NCBI GenBank assembly: GCA_963791635.1
Contig: CAWBTC010000016.1
Span: 1 to 64,000, forward strand
DNA length: 64,000 bases
Source of the DNA: VFMC01 sp963791635
Lineage (GTDB): Bacteria; Actinomycetota; Acidimicrobiia; Acidimicrobiales; Ilumatobacteraceae
Direction of reading: 5' to 3'
The notes beneath the pieces are model-generated. The model was not told the origin of the DNA. It ran no database searches and was given only the letters and a program-made list of their open reading frames with translations. Shown here piece by piece: positions 25,868 to 34,442 of this stretch (its first letter is position 1; each line of letters opens with the position of its first letter). Both the position numbers and the translations under genes were made by a program.

Positions 25868-26940
25868 AGCCGATCCGAGTGCTCATCGTCGAGAACGCGG
25901 CCGTCGCGCGCAACCGGCTCGCCACGGCCATCGACGACGACCCCGATCTCGAAGTGGTGGGTATCGCCACGAGCGGTTCGATCGCCCTCGCCGAGATCGA
26001 ACAGCTCGAACCGGACATCATCACGCTCGGTCTGGAATCGTCCGAGATTGATCGCATCGCGACGCTGCGGGAGATCCGCAGGCGCGGATCGCTGCCGGTG
26101 ATCATGCTCAGCACGCTCACCGAGCGCAGCGCAAGCGCAACCCTCGAGGCCTTGGCGCTCGGCGCGTCCGACTACGTCACCATGCCTGCCATCGTCGACA
26201 GTGCGACCGCGGCCGTGGATGCGGTGCGGCGCGAGCTCATCCCCAAGATCAAGGCGTTGTGTCCGACGAACGTTCCGCCTCCGCCGGCGCCGCCCATGAC
26301 GACGAAGGTCGGTGCGGTCACGCCAACCGGTCGCTGCGAGCTCGTCGCGATCGGCTCATCGACAGGTGGTCCGAATGCGCTGTCCGCCGTGATCGGTCGG
26401 CTGCCCGCCGGGTTCGACAAGCCGATCCTCATCGCTCAGCACATGCCTGCGGTCTTCACCCGCTATCTCGCCCAACGACTCGATTCCGGATCGAGGATCC
26501 GGGTCCGCGAGGCGGAGCAGGGCGACATGCTCGAACCGGGGCTCGCGCTGATCGCACCCGGCGACCACCACATGACCTTGCAGCGTTCGTCCGCCGGTGT
26601 TGCGGTCGAGCTCGACCAAGGACCGCCGGTCAACTTCTGCCGTCCCGCCGTGGACGTGTTGTTCCGGTCAGCAGGGGAGGTCTTCGGCGGTGACGTGCTC
26701 GCCGTGGTGCTCACGGGGATGGGACACGACGGTCGCGACGGGTGCGCAGCCCTCAAGCAACGCGGCGCCACCGTGATCATCCAGGACCAAGCCTCGAGCG
26801 TGGTCTGGGGCATGCCAGGCGCCGTGTACCAGTCGGGGCTCGCCGACGCCACCTTGCCTCTCGACGACATCGGCGACGCCATCAACGACGCCATCAGCCA
26901 GCGTGCGTCCAACGGTGCCAGCGCGGAAGAGACGATCTAG
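25864..26940 (+). CDS. cheB: Chemotaxis methylesterase CheB with degenerate receiver
   Basis: A 358-residue CheB. The C-terminal methylesterase domain is intact: catalytic Ser in IGSSTGGP (about residue 164), His in AQHMP (about 191), Asp in TGMGHDGRDG (about 287). It removes methyl groups from, and deamidates, chemoreceptors. The N-terminal domain has the receiver fold but lost every key residue: VENA instead of VDDS, DIITLGLES instead of DVITLDxEMP (Asp to Gly), and DYVTMPA instead of DYVTKP (Lys to Met). CheA-dependent activation is therefore unlikely. GTG 25864 overlaps the upstream 17-codon ORF. No cheA, cheR, cheW or cheY is in the window. Confidence 0.88.
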   Translation: MKPIRVLIVENAAVARNRLATAIDDDPDLEVVGIATSGSIALAEIEQLEPDIITLGLESSEIDRIATLREIRRRGSLPVIMLSTLTERSASATLEALALGASDYVTMPAIVDSATAAVDAVRRELIPKIKALCPTNVPPPPAPPMTTKVGAVTPTGRCELVAIGSSTGGPNALSAVIGRLPAGFDKPILIAQHMPAVFTRYLAQRLDSGSRIRVREAEQGDMLEPGLALIAPGDHHMTLQRSSAGVAVELDQGPPVNFCRPAVDVLFRSAGEVFGGDVLAVVLTGMGHDGRDGCAALKQRGATVIIQDQASSVVWGMPGAVYQSGLADATLPLDDIGDAINDAISQRASNGASAEETI

Positions 26941-27095
26941 ATGCCCACCACCACCGCTCACCCGTTCGGTCTTGTGCGCGACTCGAAGCTCGAGCAGCCC
27001 GCCGCCACTCCCCATCCTCCATCTCGATCCTCGCCACACCCGCACCCGGCGCCCGGCACGGTCCCTCGCCATCAGTTCACAGGAGCAGCACCAAC

Positions 27096-28325
27096 ATGTC
27101 CACGAGCGTCTTCCTCGGTCGCCAGCCCATCTTCGACCGCAAACGCAGGACGTACGCCTACGAACTGCTGTACCGCAACGGCACGGAGAACCTTGCGTTC
27201 TTCCGCGACCCCGATGACGCCACTCGGCGGGTCCTCGAGGTCGCGATGCTCGAGTGGGGCTTCGACCGTGTGGTCGGTGACCGCTACGGGTTCATCAATG
27301 CCGCCTCTGGCATCCTCCACAGCGGGATCCTCGACATCCTCCCTGCCGATCGCGCCGTCATCGAGCTCGAGGCAGGGATGGTCTTCGACGCGCCGGTGCT
27401 CGACGCGGTCCGCGCCGGCCATGCGCGGGGTCTCCGGTTCGCTCTCGACGACGTGATCGCGCTCGATCGACCCGGCTTCGCCGACGTGGCCCCGTTCATC
27501 AGCGTGGTGAAGGTCGACCTCCAGGGCGTGCCCACTGACGAGCTGGCCAAGCTCGTGGATGACGTGCAGAAGCTGTTCCCAAGCGCGTTGCGCCTCGCCG
27601 AGAAGTTGGAGGAGCACTCGGAGTTCGAGCTGGCCAGCCAACTCGGCTTCGACCTGTTCCAGGGCTACTTCTTCGCGAAACCTGAGGTGATGGGCCGGAC
27701 CGAGCGCCCTGCGAACCTCACAGCCGCCATCCAACTGATGGCCGAGGTGAACCGTCCGGAAGTGGATCTCGACCGGGTGGAGCAGCTCATCGCCACCGAC
27801 CCCACCCTCGCATACGGCCTGCTGCGCTTGGTGAACTCCAGCTCGTACGGGCTCACCGTGCACGTGCAGTCGATCCGTCACGCGATCGTGATGCTCGGTC
27901 TCGCCCAGGTGCGCCACCTCGCCGTGCTGCTGACGATGGCCACCTCGGCCCAGGCGGTCAGCGAGGAGCTGATCGTTGTGGCCGCCACCCGCGCCAGGAT
28001 GGCCGCAGGGATGGCCGGTGACGACGAGCCCCTCGCCAACATGTGTTTCACCGCCGGGCTGCTGTCGGTGATCGATGCTGTGTTCCAGTGCCCGATGTCG
28101 GAGCTGGTCGCCGACCTGCCATTGCAGACCGACGTGCGTCGTGCGCTGCTCGACGGTTCGGGCCCGGTGGGCGAGATGCTGGCCGCGGTCTACGCCTTCG
28201 AGCGGGCCGACACCGCTGCGTTGGAGCGGCTGCACCCCAACGGCGCTGTCCAGCTGCGCGAGTGGTTCGGCGACGGTGCCCAATGGGGCGAATCCCTCCG
28301 CCGCGATCTCGCACCGCTGACCTGA
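27096..28325 (+). CDS. EAL-HDOD signalling protein (YuxH type)
   Basis: A 409-residue protein with an N-terminal EAL-like domain (residues about 1-200) and a C-terminal HDOD domain. The signature reads YELLYR instead of EAL; other EAL landmarks are LDD (RFALDDV), KVDLQ, AEKLEE and QGYFFAKP. The HDOD part contains LATDPTLAYGLLRLVNSSSYGL-like sequence (core LLRLVNSS) and AIVMLGLAQVRHLAV. Such YuxH-like proteins usually bind rather than hydrolyse c-di-GMP. Starts at ATG 27096 with AGGAG 10 bases upstream. Lies between cheB and the flagellar cluster, fitting a role in motility control. Confidence 0.85.
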   Translation: MSTSVFLGRQPIFDRKRRTYAYELLYRNGTENLAFFRDPDDATRRVLEVAMLEWGFDRVVGDRYGFINAASGILHSGILDILPADRAVIELEAGMVFDAPVLDAVRAGHARGLRFALDDVIALDRPGFADVAPFISVVKVDLQGVPTDELAKLVDDVQKLFPSALRLAEKLEEHSEFELASQLGFDLFQGYFFAKPEVMGRTERPANLTAAIQLMAEVNRPEVDLDRVEQLIATDPTLAYGLLRLVNSSSYGLTVHVQSIRHAIVMLGLAQVRHLAVLLTMATSAQAVSEELIVVAATRARMAAGMAGDDEPLANMCFTAGLLSVIDAVFQCPMSELVADLPLQTDVRRALLDGSGPVGEMLAAVYAFERADTAALERLHPNGAVQLREWFGDGAQWGESLRRDLAPLT

Positions 28326-28354
28326 TCCGCACCCGGTCGCACCGGTCCTTGCGC

Positions 28355-28390
28355 GATCACGGCCCGGGGGTCATCCCCCGGGCCGTGATC
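28355..28390. terminator. Strong 16-base-pair hairpin, bidirectional
   Basis: Perfect inverted repeat: GATCACGGCCCGGGGG, loop TCAT, and its complement. It separates the rightward EAL-HDOD gene from the leftward fliL and would stop transcription from both. Confidence 0.8.
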
Positions 28391-28447
28391 AATTCGCTGT
28401 GTGACTGCCGACCTGAACCGCTCAGGACTGGTCGGGGCTGATTCGGA

Positions 28448-28959
28448 TCACTGCATCACGAACTCGAGGAAGTACACCTCGTGCACCTCTTCGGGGTAGG
28501 CGTTGGACAGTCGCTGGGCGAGCAGTTCCTTGATGTTCTCGCGACCCTCAGGCTCCTGGAGTGTGGCCATCGAGTTGCCCGACAGGGTCGACACGATGAT
28601 GTCCTTGGCGGGCGCCGTGTTCAGCGGCTCACCAGCACCCTCGCCGACGGCCTCGCCGACGACACCGGGGCACAGACCGAGCGACACCGTCACGCGAGGT
28701 AGCGACCGTCGTTGAGGTTGATGCTCATCGACTCGAGGTCGAGCGTGTTGTGCTCGGCCGTCGCCGCATCGGTGCCGGCAGCGCAGCCCTCGAGCTGCAG
28801 GATCGTGGTCGGTGTGACCGCGCCCGGAGTAGCAGCAGCGCCGCGTCCCCCCAGCATGTAGCCCACACCCGCGAGGGCGACGCACATGCCGATGAGCTTG
28901 ACGGGGCTCTTCTTCTTCTCGCCGTCTTCGCCGGCTTTGTCGTCCTTCTTCTTTCCCAT
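28448..28959 (-). CDS. fliL: Flagellar basal body protein FliL (frameshifted)
   Basis: FliL, a single-pass membrane protein next to the stator that supports motor torque. Read from ATG 28959, the first frame gives a charged start (MGKKKDDKAG), one membrane helix (KLIGMCVALAGVGYML) and the strand ESMSINLNDGRYLA, then a stop. The missing part continues in another frame as RVTVSLGL to ...VYFLEFVMQ, ending at 28448. A single missing base near 28693 (YL-A versus expected YLRVTV) reconnects them into one ~170-residue protein. Follows motB by 125 bases. Confidence 0.8.
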
Positions 28960-29084
28960 GAGTGACCGTCCGTGTCGTGGTGTCTTCCTGGAGTCCGACC
29001 TCGCGCTCCACTCGGGACGAGGCTGGACCTTCGATGCTTGACTGTCCGGGGACGAAGCCGCCGGTGCAAGGTGCCTGACTGTTC

Positions 29085-29990
29085 CTAGCCGTCGATTCCC
29101 AGCGCCGGATCGAGGGAGATGTCCGAGACGATCACGATCTCGACGCGCCGGTTGGCGGCCTGCCCGACAGCCGTGGCGTTGTCGGCGACGGGATGGGTGT
29201 CGGCGTAGCCCGCCGCCGAGAGCCGGGTGACGTCGAAGCCCTCGAGCTCCATGAAGCGCAGCACCGACACGGCGCGCGCCGTGGACAGCTCCCAGTTCGA
29301 CGAGTACCGGGCGTTGTTCACCGGCCGCGAGTCGGTGTGGCCCTCGATGGCGAGGGCGTTGGGGATGTCGCGGAGGGTGTCGAGCACGCTGCCGAGCACC
29401 TCGAGCCCCTCCGGCCGCAGTGAGGCCCGACCACTGTCGAACAGCACCGCCGAGTTCAAGATGCTGAGCACCAGCCCGCGTCCTTCGAACCGGAACGCGA
29501 CCTTGTCGCCGAAGCCCTGTTCTTCGGCATCCACCTGAATTGCGTTCTCCACCTGCTCGAGCTCGGTGAGTGCCTCCTGGGCGGCCTCCTGCTCGGCTTC
29601 CTGACGGGCCTGCTCGATCTGGAGCTCCGTCGGTGTCGCCAGGCCCGTGCCGTCACCGTTGCCGGTTCCTTCGGCGTTTGCCGGCATCACGTTCGCGTCG
29701 AGCACACCCTCGCCGCCGTCGAGCGGCGACGTGCCGCTCTGGCCCTCGCTGATCGTCACCACCTCCGAGCTGCCGCCGCCCCCGAACTCTGAGCGGAAGC
29801 TCTCGGCGAGCTTCTTGAACTTCTCGAGGTCGGTACGGCCGATGGCGAACAGGACGAGGAACAGCGCCATGAGGAGGGTGAGCATGTCGGCGTAGGGGAT
29901 CACCCAGGCCTCGTGGTTCACGTGTTCTTCGTGCTCTTCGTGCTCTTCGTGCCTGTGTCCCTTCTTGCCGCCGTGGCCGCCACCGCTCAC
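29085..29990 (-). CDS. motB: Flagellar motor stator protein MotB
   Basis: A 301-residue stator subunit. A His/Glu-rich cytoplasmic start (HEEHEEHEEH) precedes the single helix AWVIPYADMLTLLMALFLVLFAI, which contains the proton-binding Asp in PYADM. A linker leads to the OmpA-like peptidoglycan-binding domain (IEGHTDSRPVN; LSTARAVSVLRF; NRRVEIVI). GTG 29990 is chosen because it overlaps the motA stop (GTGA). The adjacent MotA completes the channel. Confidence 0.9.
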   Translation of the reverse strand: MSGGGHGGKKGHRHEEHEEHEEHVNHEAWVIPYADMLTLLMALFLVLFAIGRTDLEKFKKLAESFRSEFGGGGSSEVVTISEGQSGTSPLDGGEGVLDANVMPANAEGTGNGDGTGLATPTELQIEQARQEAEQEAAQEALTELEQVENAIQVDAEEQGFGDKVAFRFEGRGLVLSILNSAVLFDSGRASLRPEGLEVLGSVLDTLRDIPNALAIEGHTDSRPVNNARYSSNWELSTARAVSVLRFMELEGFDVTRLSAAGYADTHPVADNATAVGQAANRRVEIVIVSDISLDPALGIDG

Positions 29991-30770
29991 GACGACGCCT
30001 CGCGGAGCGCCTCCGCCTCCTTGGGCGAGAGATAGCTCATCATCGTCTCTTCGATGACGCGCGGGTTCTGGCCACCCTGGATCGCGAGCACCGCTTCCAT
30101 CACCATCTCGCGGGCTTGGGCCTCCTGCGCGGAGAGCCGCTTCATGCGGGCCGACAGCGGCAGCATCACGCCGTTCGCGAGGAACACGCCGAGGAAGGTG
30201 GCCACGAACGCACCGGCGATACCGGCGCCCAGCTTCTCCGGCTTGTCGAGCTCGCCGAGGGTTGCGATGAGACCCACCACGGCGCCGATGATGCCGAAGG
30301 TGGGGGCGAAGATGCCGTACGACTGGCACCAATCCGACGCCACCTTGTGGCGCATCTTCATCGCTTTGATGTCGGTCTTCATCACCTGGGCCACGGCATC
30401 CGGATCGCTGCCGTCGATCGCGAGCTGCAAGCCGCGCTTCATGAACGGATCGTCGAGGCCTGCCATCTCCGACTCCAGGGCGAGCAGCCCCTCACCGCGG
30501 GCCTTGCGGGCGAATTCGACGAGAGTCGTGATGGTCTTCTCGCTGTCGATCGGCTTGTCCTTACCCATCAGTGCCTTCAAGATCGCGGAGAACACCCCGG
30601 TGGTGGCGGTGAACTCGTAGCTGGCCATCGTCGCTCCCAGAGCGCCGCCGGGGACGATGAGCAGAGCAGTGACGTTGACGACCAAGAAGACGGGGCTGAC
30701 GTGGTGCGTCTGCCGCGCCGAACATCACCAGCACGAGCGCGAGGATGAGCCCGACAAGTGTTGCAGGCAT
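29987..30770 (-). CDS. motA: Flagellar motor stator protein MotA (frameshifted near N-terminus)
   Basis: MotA, four-helix partner of MotB. Most of the protein is continuous: LIVPGGALGATMASY, the cytoplasmic loop with ARGEGLLALE, and helices 3 and 4 (FGIIGAVVGLIATL; FVATFLGVFLANGVMLPL). The true start, ATG 30770 (MPATLVGLILALVLVMFG, first helix), is in a different frame, which switches near 30707 before HHVSPVFLV. The start lies 4 bases after flbD. A one- or two-base indel explains the break. Confidence 0.82.
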
Positions 30771-30773
30771 CGG

Positions 30774-31142
30774 TCAGCCCTCCTTCGCGAGATCGTCCGG
30801 CTGACAGCTGGCCGGATCATCGTCGTCACGGTGCACGGTGGGCATCGGTGCGACAGCAGCAGCGGCATGCACCGGGTTGACCTGCACCGGGTCGAGACCG
30901 CCGAGCCCTCCCAAGCCGGCGACGGGGTCGATGCCGTCGACAGCGAGGCGGGCCGCGAGTGCGATCGACCGGGCGCGCAGGTAGATCACCTGCTCGACGA
31001 TCTCCTCCGGCGATTCGACGACGACGTACTCGGTACCGTTGAGCAGGTGGACGACGGTGTCGTGGTGCCCCTCGAGGCGTTCGATGTGGTCGGGGTTGAT
31101 GTACAGCGGGTCGTTCTGCCGCAACCTCGTGAGGCGAATCAT
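30774..31142 (-). CDS. flbD: FlbD-family flagellar protein
   Basis: The first ~60 residues (MIRLTRLRQNDPLYINPDHIE and HDTVVHLLNGTEYVVVESPEEIV) match the short FlbD family often found directly before motA. The 122-residue protein has an additional C-terminal Gly/Pro/His tail of unknown role, longer than the usual ~70 residues. Starts at ATG 31142, only 34 bases from the divergent flgN start. Function of the family in the flagellum is unclear. Confidence 0.8.
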   Translation of the reverse strand: MIRLTRLRQNDPLYINPDHIERLEGHHDTVVHLLNGTEYVVVESPEEIVEQVIYLRARSIALAARLAVDGIDPVAGLGGLGGLDPVQVNPVHAAAAVAPMPTVHRDDDDPASCQPDDLAKEG

Positions 31143-31176
31143 GTGACCGACTGTGCTGCGTCGACGCAGATGCGCC

Positions 31177-31713
31177 ATGAAGGAAAGGGTTGCATTCCGG
31201 CTGCGTTCCCGGACGATCCACTCCGTGGAACCCGCCGAGGATCTCTCTCATCAGCTCTGGACGATGCGCGAGTTGCTCGAGCAGCTCGTCTACAAGCTCG
31301 AGGTGCAGGGGCTCCTCCTTGCGTCGGCACGGGCCCGATGGATCCCATATGTGACCGCCGAGCTCGAGGCGATCATCGAGGCGATCGGGGAGATCGAAGC
31401 GTTGCGTGCCTCCGCGTCGGGCCGCCTTGCCCGCAAGCACGGCCAACCCCAGAACGCGAGCCTGGCCGAGCTCATCGAACATGTCGAGGCCCCGTGGTCC
31501 GGCCTGCTCGCCCAGCACCGCCTCCACCTCCTGTCGCTCCAGGCCGAGATCGAGGAGATCTCGCGGGCGAACCACGAGATGGCCAAGCGAAGCCTGATGC
31601 GATCCCGCGAGATCATCGCCTCGCTCGGCGAACAGACGGTCGACGTGTACGACCCCCGCGGCATGACCACCCCGCTCGCCGTGGGCTCGCTCCGATTGGA
31701 TCGGACGGTCTGA
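31177..31713 (+). CDS. flgN: FlgN-like flagellar chaperone
   Basis: A 178-residue, largely helical protein directly before flgK and flgL. FlgN keeps these hook-filament junction proteins unfolded for export. Visible sequence is rich in heptads (MRELLEQLVYKLEVQGLLLASARARW; LLSLQAEIEEISRANHEMAKRSL), in keeping with the FlgN four-helix layout. Start chosen at ATG 31177; a later ATG at 31264 fits the family start (MRELLEQL) and may be the real one. Ends one base before the flgK start. Confidence 0.7.
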   Translation: MKERVAFRLRSRTIHSVEPAEDLSHQLWTMRELLEQLVYKLEVQGLLLASARARWIPYVTAELEAIIEAIGEIEALRASASGRLARKHGQPQNASLAELIEHVEAPWSGLLAQHRLHLLSLQAEIEEISRANHEMAKRSLMRSREIIASLGEQTVDVYDPRGMTTPLAVGSLRLDRTV

Positions 31714-31714
31714 C

Positions 31715-33089
31715 ATGGCGAACCTGTCGTCGCTGAACACGGCGTTCTCGGGCATGAACTCGCAGAGGCGGGTGCTCGACGTCATCGCCCACAACATCGC
31801 CAACGCGACCACCGAGGGGTACCACCGCCAGCGCGCCGAGCTGCAATCGCTCGGCCGCAGTGACACCAGCGGCGTCTTCAGCGGCCGCTCGCGCAGCTAC
31901 GGCGTCGACGTCACCGGCGTCACCCGTGCGTACGACGTCTTGCTCGCCAGCCGCGCCGTTCGCGAGGACGCTTCTCGCAGTGCCGCGAACATGACGAGCA
32001 CCTCGATGTCGACCGTCGAGGGCGTGTTCCCCGAGCCGACCGATCTCGGCCTCGCTCACCAGCTCGACGTCTTCTGGGGATCGTGGACCGATCTGGCCAA
32101 CGATCCAGGCGGCCTCGCCTCGCGCACCCAACTGTTGGAGAACGCCAACGACCTGACGACGAACCTCCGGCGCTCGTCGAACGATCTCCAAGCGATCGCC
32201 GACGGCGCCACCGCCCGGATGAACACCATCGCAGCCGAGGTGAACGACCTCGCGGACCAGATCGCCAACCTCAATCGCACGATCAGCACGTCGTTCGGTG
32301 AGAACCTCGACCTGCTCGACCAACGCGACGTGTTGGTGGGCCAACTCGCCAACCTCACCGGCGCGGTCGCCCGACCGTCCGATGCCTACGGCGTCGACGT
32401 GTACATCAACGGTCGGGCGATCGTCAGCGGCACGATCGTGCAACACGTCGACGGCACGACTGGTCCGCTCGTCTGGGAATCCGACAGCGCAGCGGTGAAC
32501 CCTTCGTCCGGCGAGGCTCAGGCGCTCACCGCGGTGATCACCGACGTGGTGCCCCGATACAAGACGCGGCTCGACGACATCGCCAGCACCCTGGTCACCC
32601 AGGTGAACGCGTTGCACACCACCGGCTACGACCAGGGCGGCACCACGGGGCGCACCTTCTTCGACCCGGCGAACCTCACCGCCGCCACGATCAGCCTCTC
32701 CGTCGACGTCGCCGGTCAGCCTGCGAACATCGCCGCCGGTGCCCCAGTGCTGCCCGGCCCCGTGGCTCCTGGCCCGCTCGACGGCGAGCTGGCCCGACAG
32801 ATCGCTGCGCTGGCCGACTCGGCCACGGGCGCCGACACGAAGTACCAATCGCTGATCACCACCCTCGCCGTGGAGACCCGGTCCACCGCGGGGTCGGGCC
32901 GCGATCCAGGACCAGGTTGCCGACACTGCGATCCGCGATGCCGACTCGGTCGGATCGGTCAGCCTCGACGAGGAGATGGCGAACCTCACCGCCGCCCAGC
33001 GTGCCTTCGAGGCGAACGCCCGGGTGATCACCGCCGTCGACGAGATGCTCGGCTTCTTGATCGAGCGCACCGGGGTGGTCGGCCGATGA
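31715..33089 (+). CDS. flgK: Flagellar hook-associated protein FlgK (frameshift near C-terminus)
   Basis: FlgK, first hook-filament junction protein. The N-terminal Flg_bb_rod motif is clear (LNTAFSGMNSQRRVLDVIAHNIANATTEGYHRQRA; core HNIANATTEGY). The middle contains the LLDQRDVLVGQLA stretch. After TLAVETRSTAG the expected C-terminal helix continues in another frame: AIQDQVADTAIRDADSVGS, LDEEMANLTAAQRAFEANARVI, ending at 33089. The break is at a four-G run (32890-32893); removing one G restores the reading frame. The stop overlaps the flgL ATG (ATGA). Confidence 0.88.
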
Positions 33090-33976
33090 GAGTGACCAGT
33101 TCGATGATGTTGCGATCCACCCTGCGCGACCTGAGCCAAGGGCTGAGCCGCCTGCAGGAGACGCAGAGCAAGCTGGCGTCCGGCAAGGAGATCACACGAC
33201 CGTCCGCCGATCCCGGAGGCACCTCGAGCGCGATGAGCATGCGCCAGGACCTGCGCCGAGCCGACCAGCGCCTGAGGTCGCTCAACGACGCCCAAGGTTG
33301 GCTCGAGACCGCCGATGCCACGTTGACGTCGGCGCTCGACTCGCTCGGTCGCGCCAAGGAGATCACCGTCCGTGCCGGCAACACCGGTGCACTCGGCGAC
33401 CCGGTCGCGCGCCAGGCGCTGGCCACCGAGGTCCGATCGATCCGCTCGGAGATGCTGGCGCTCGCCAACACCAACTATGGAAGTCGATCGATCTTCAACG
33501 GCACCGCAGCCGGCGCCGCGTACGACCCCAACGGCGTGTACCTGGGCAACGGTTCCTCGATCATCCGCGACGTCGCACCGTCGACGTCGATCGCGGTCAA
33601 CCTCACTGGCCCCCAGGTGTTCGGGACAGCCGGCGGCCCGGTGGGCGATGTGTTCGAGACACTCGACCGACTGGCGAACGCGATTGCGGCCGGCGACTCG
33701 GCGGCGATGGCCACCGAACACGCCAACCTCGACTCGTTCCGCAGCTCCGTCGGCGCAGCGACGGTGGAGATCGGCACCAGGTCGGCACGGCTGGCCGAGG
33801 CCAAGACGCGGGCCGAGGACAGCAAGCTGCTCGTCACCACCCAGCTCAGCGAGGTCGAAGACGTCGACATCGTCGAAGCGCTGATCAAGGTGAAGGCTCA
33901 GGAGAACTCCTACCAGGCCAGCCTCCAAGTGGCAGCGAAGATCTTGCCCGTATCACTGCTCGACTACCTGCGCTGA
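33086..33976 (+). CDS. flgL: Flagellar hook-associated protein FlgL
   Basis: A 296-residue flagellin-like protein, second junction protein. N-terminal MRVTSSMMLRSTLRDLSQGL with LASGKEITRPSADP, and C-terminal VEDVDIVEALIKVKAQENSYQASLQVAAKI, are hallmarks. Because of the indel in flgK the two genes happen to read as one open frame, but homology and the ATGA overlap at 33086-33089 place the true start here. Confidence 0.9.
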   Translation: MRVTSSMMLRSTLRDLSQGLSRLQETQSKLASGKEITRPSADPGGTSSAMSMRQDLRRADQRLRSLNDAQGWLETADATLTSALDSLGRAKEITVRAGNTGALGDPVARQALATEVRSIRSEMLALANTNYGSRSIFNGTAAGAAYDPNGVYLGNGSSIIRDVAPSTSIAVNLTGPQVFGTAGGPVGDVFETLDRLANAIAAGDSAAMATEHANLDSFRSSVGAATVEIGTRSARLAEAKTRAEDSKLLVTTQLSEVEDVDIVEALIKVKAQENSYQASLQVAAKILPVSLLDYLR

Positions 33977-34006
33977 TCCTGCATCCCGCAGGTCATCCTG
34001 CAGGCC

Positions 34007-34351
34007 TCAGGCGGTCGTCGACTCGCCGGATCGCTCGTCGACCCACGGCCGCGGCGACATCCCAGTGGGAGCGGCTGCATCGACGTCGACGGCCTCCAGT
34101 GCCTGACGCAACACCTTGTTCACGAATCCGACCGCGATCCACACGCTGAAGGCGACCCCGAACGAGCGCATCAGCGCCATGTCGAGTGCCACACCGGTCA
34201 ACGCTGCGTCGTACAGCGAACTGCCGGTGAGCGCAGCCGATGCACCGACCGAGATGCTCAGCTTCCAGGGCGCGAGCGGACCCGGATCGGGCGTTGGCAC
34301 CGCCCCGACCCCGTCCAGGCCTTCCAGCTTCTCCTTGTCCTGCTTGCCCAT
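34007..34351 (-). CDS. Small predicted membrane protein in flagellar cluster
   Basis: A 114-residue protein of unknown family. ATG 34351 is chosen with AGGAG 7 bases upstream. The first 35 residues are charged and Pro-rich; two hydrophobic stretches follow (SISVGASAALTGSSLYDAALTGVAL and SFGVAFSVWIAVGFVNKVL). It converges with flgL and lies 91 bases downstream of the FlhF-like gene, so it may be the last gene of the flhA operon. Its place suggests a flagellar role, but nothing in the sequence proves it. Confidence 0.55.
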   Translation of the reverse strand: MGKQDKEKLEGLDGVGAVPTPDPGPLAPWKLSISVGASAALTGSSLYDAALTGVALDMALMRSFGVAFSVWIAVGFVNKVLRQALEAVDVDAAAPTGMSPRPWVDERSGESTTA

Positions 34352-34442
34352 CTCAGCTCCTGTCAGTTTCTTCGTGCCGCACCCGTCAGCGGATGCCCGA
34401 CCTCGATCGCCCGTCAGCGCCGTCAACGCCGGGCGGGTGGGA

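Noticed and set aside
26941..27456. 171-codon frame starting right after the cheB stop (ATG 26941)
   Set aside because: It overlaps the clearly homologous EAL-HDOD gene in another frame and has low-complexity Pro/Ser/Arg content. The 155 bases before 27096 are treated as intergenic.
31613..33928. 771-codon open frame on the minus strand
   Set aside because: It lies antisense to flgK and flgL, has no family features and is a by-product of high GC content.
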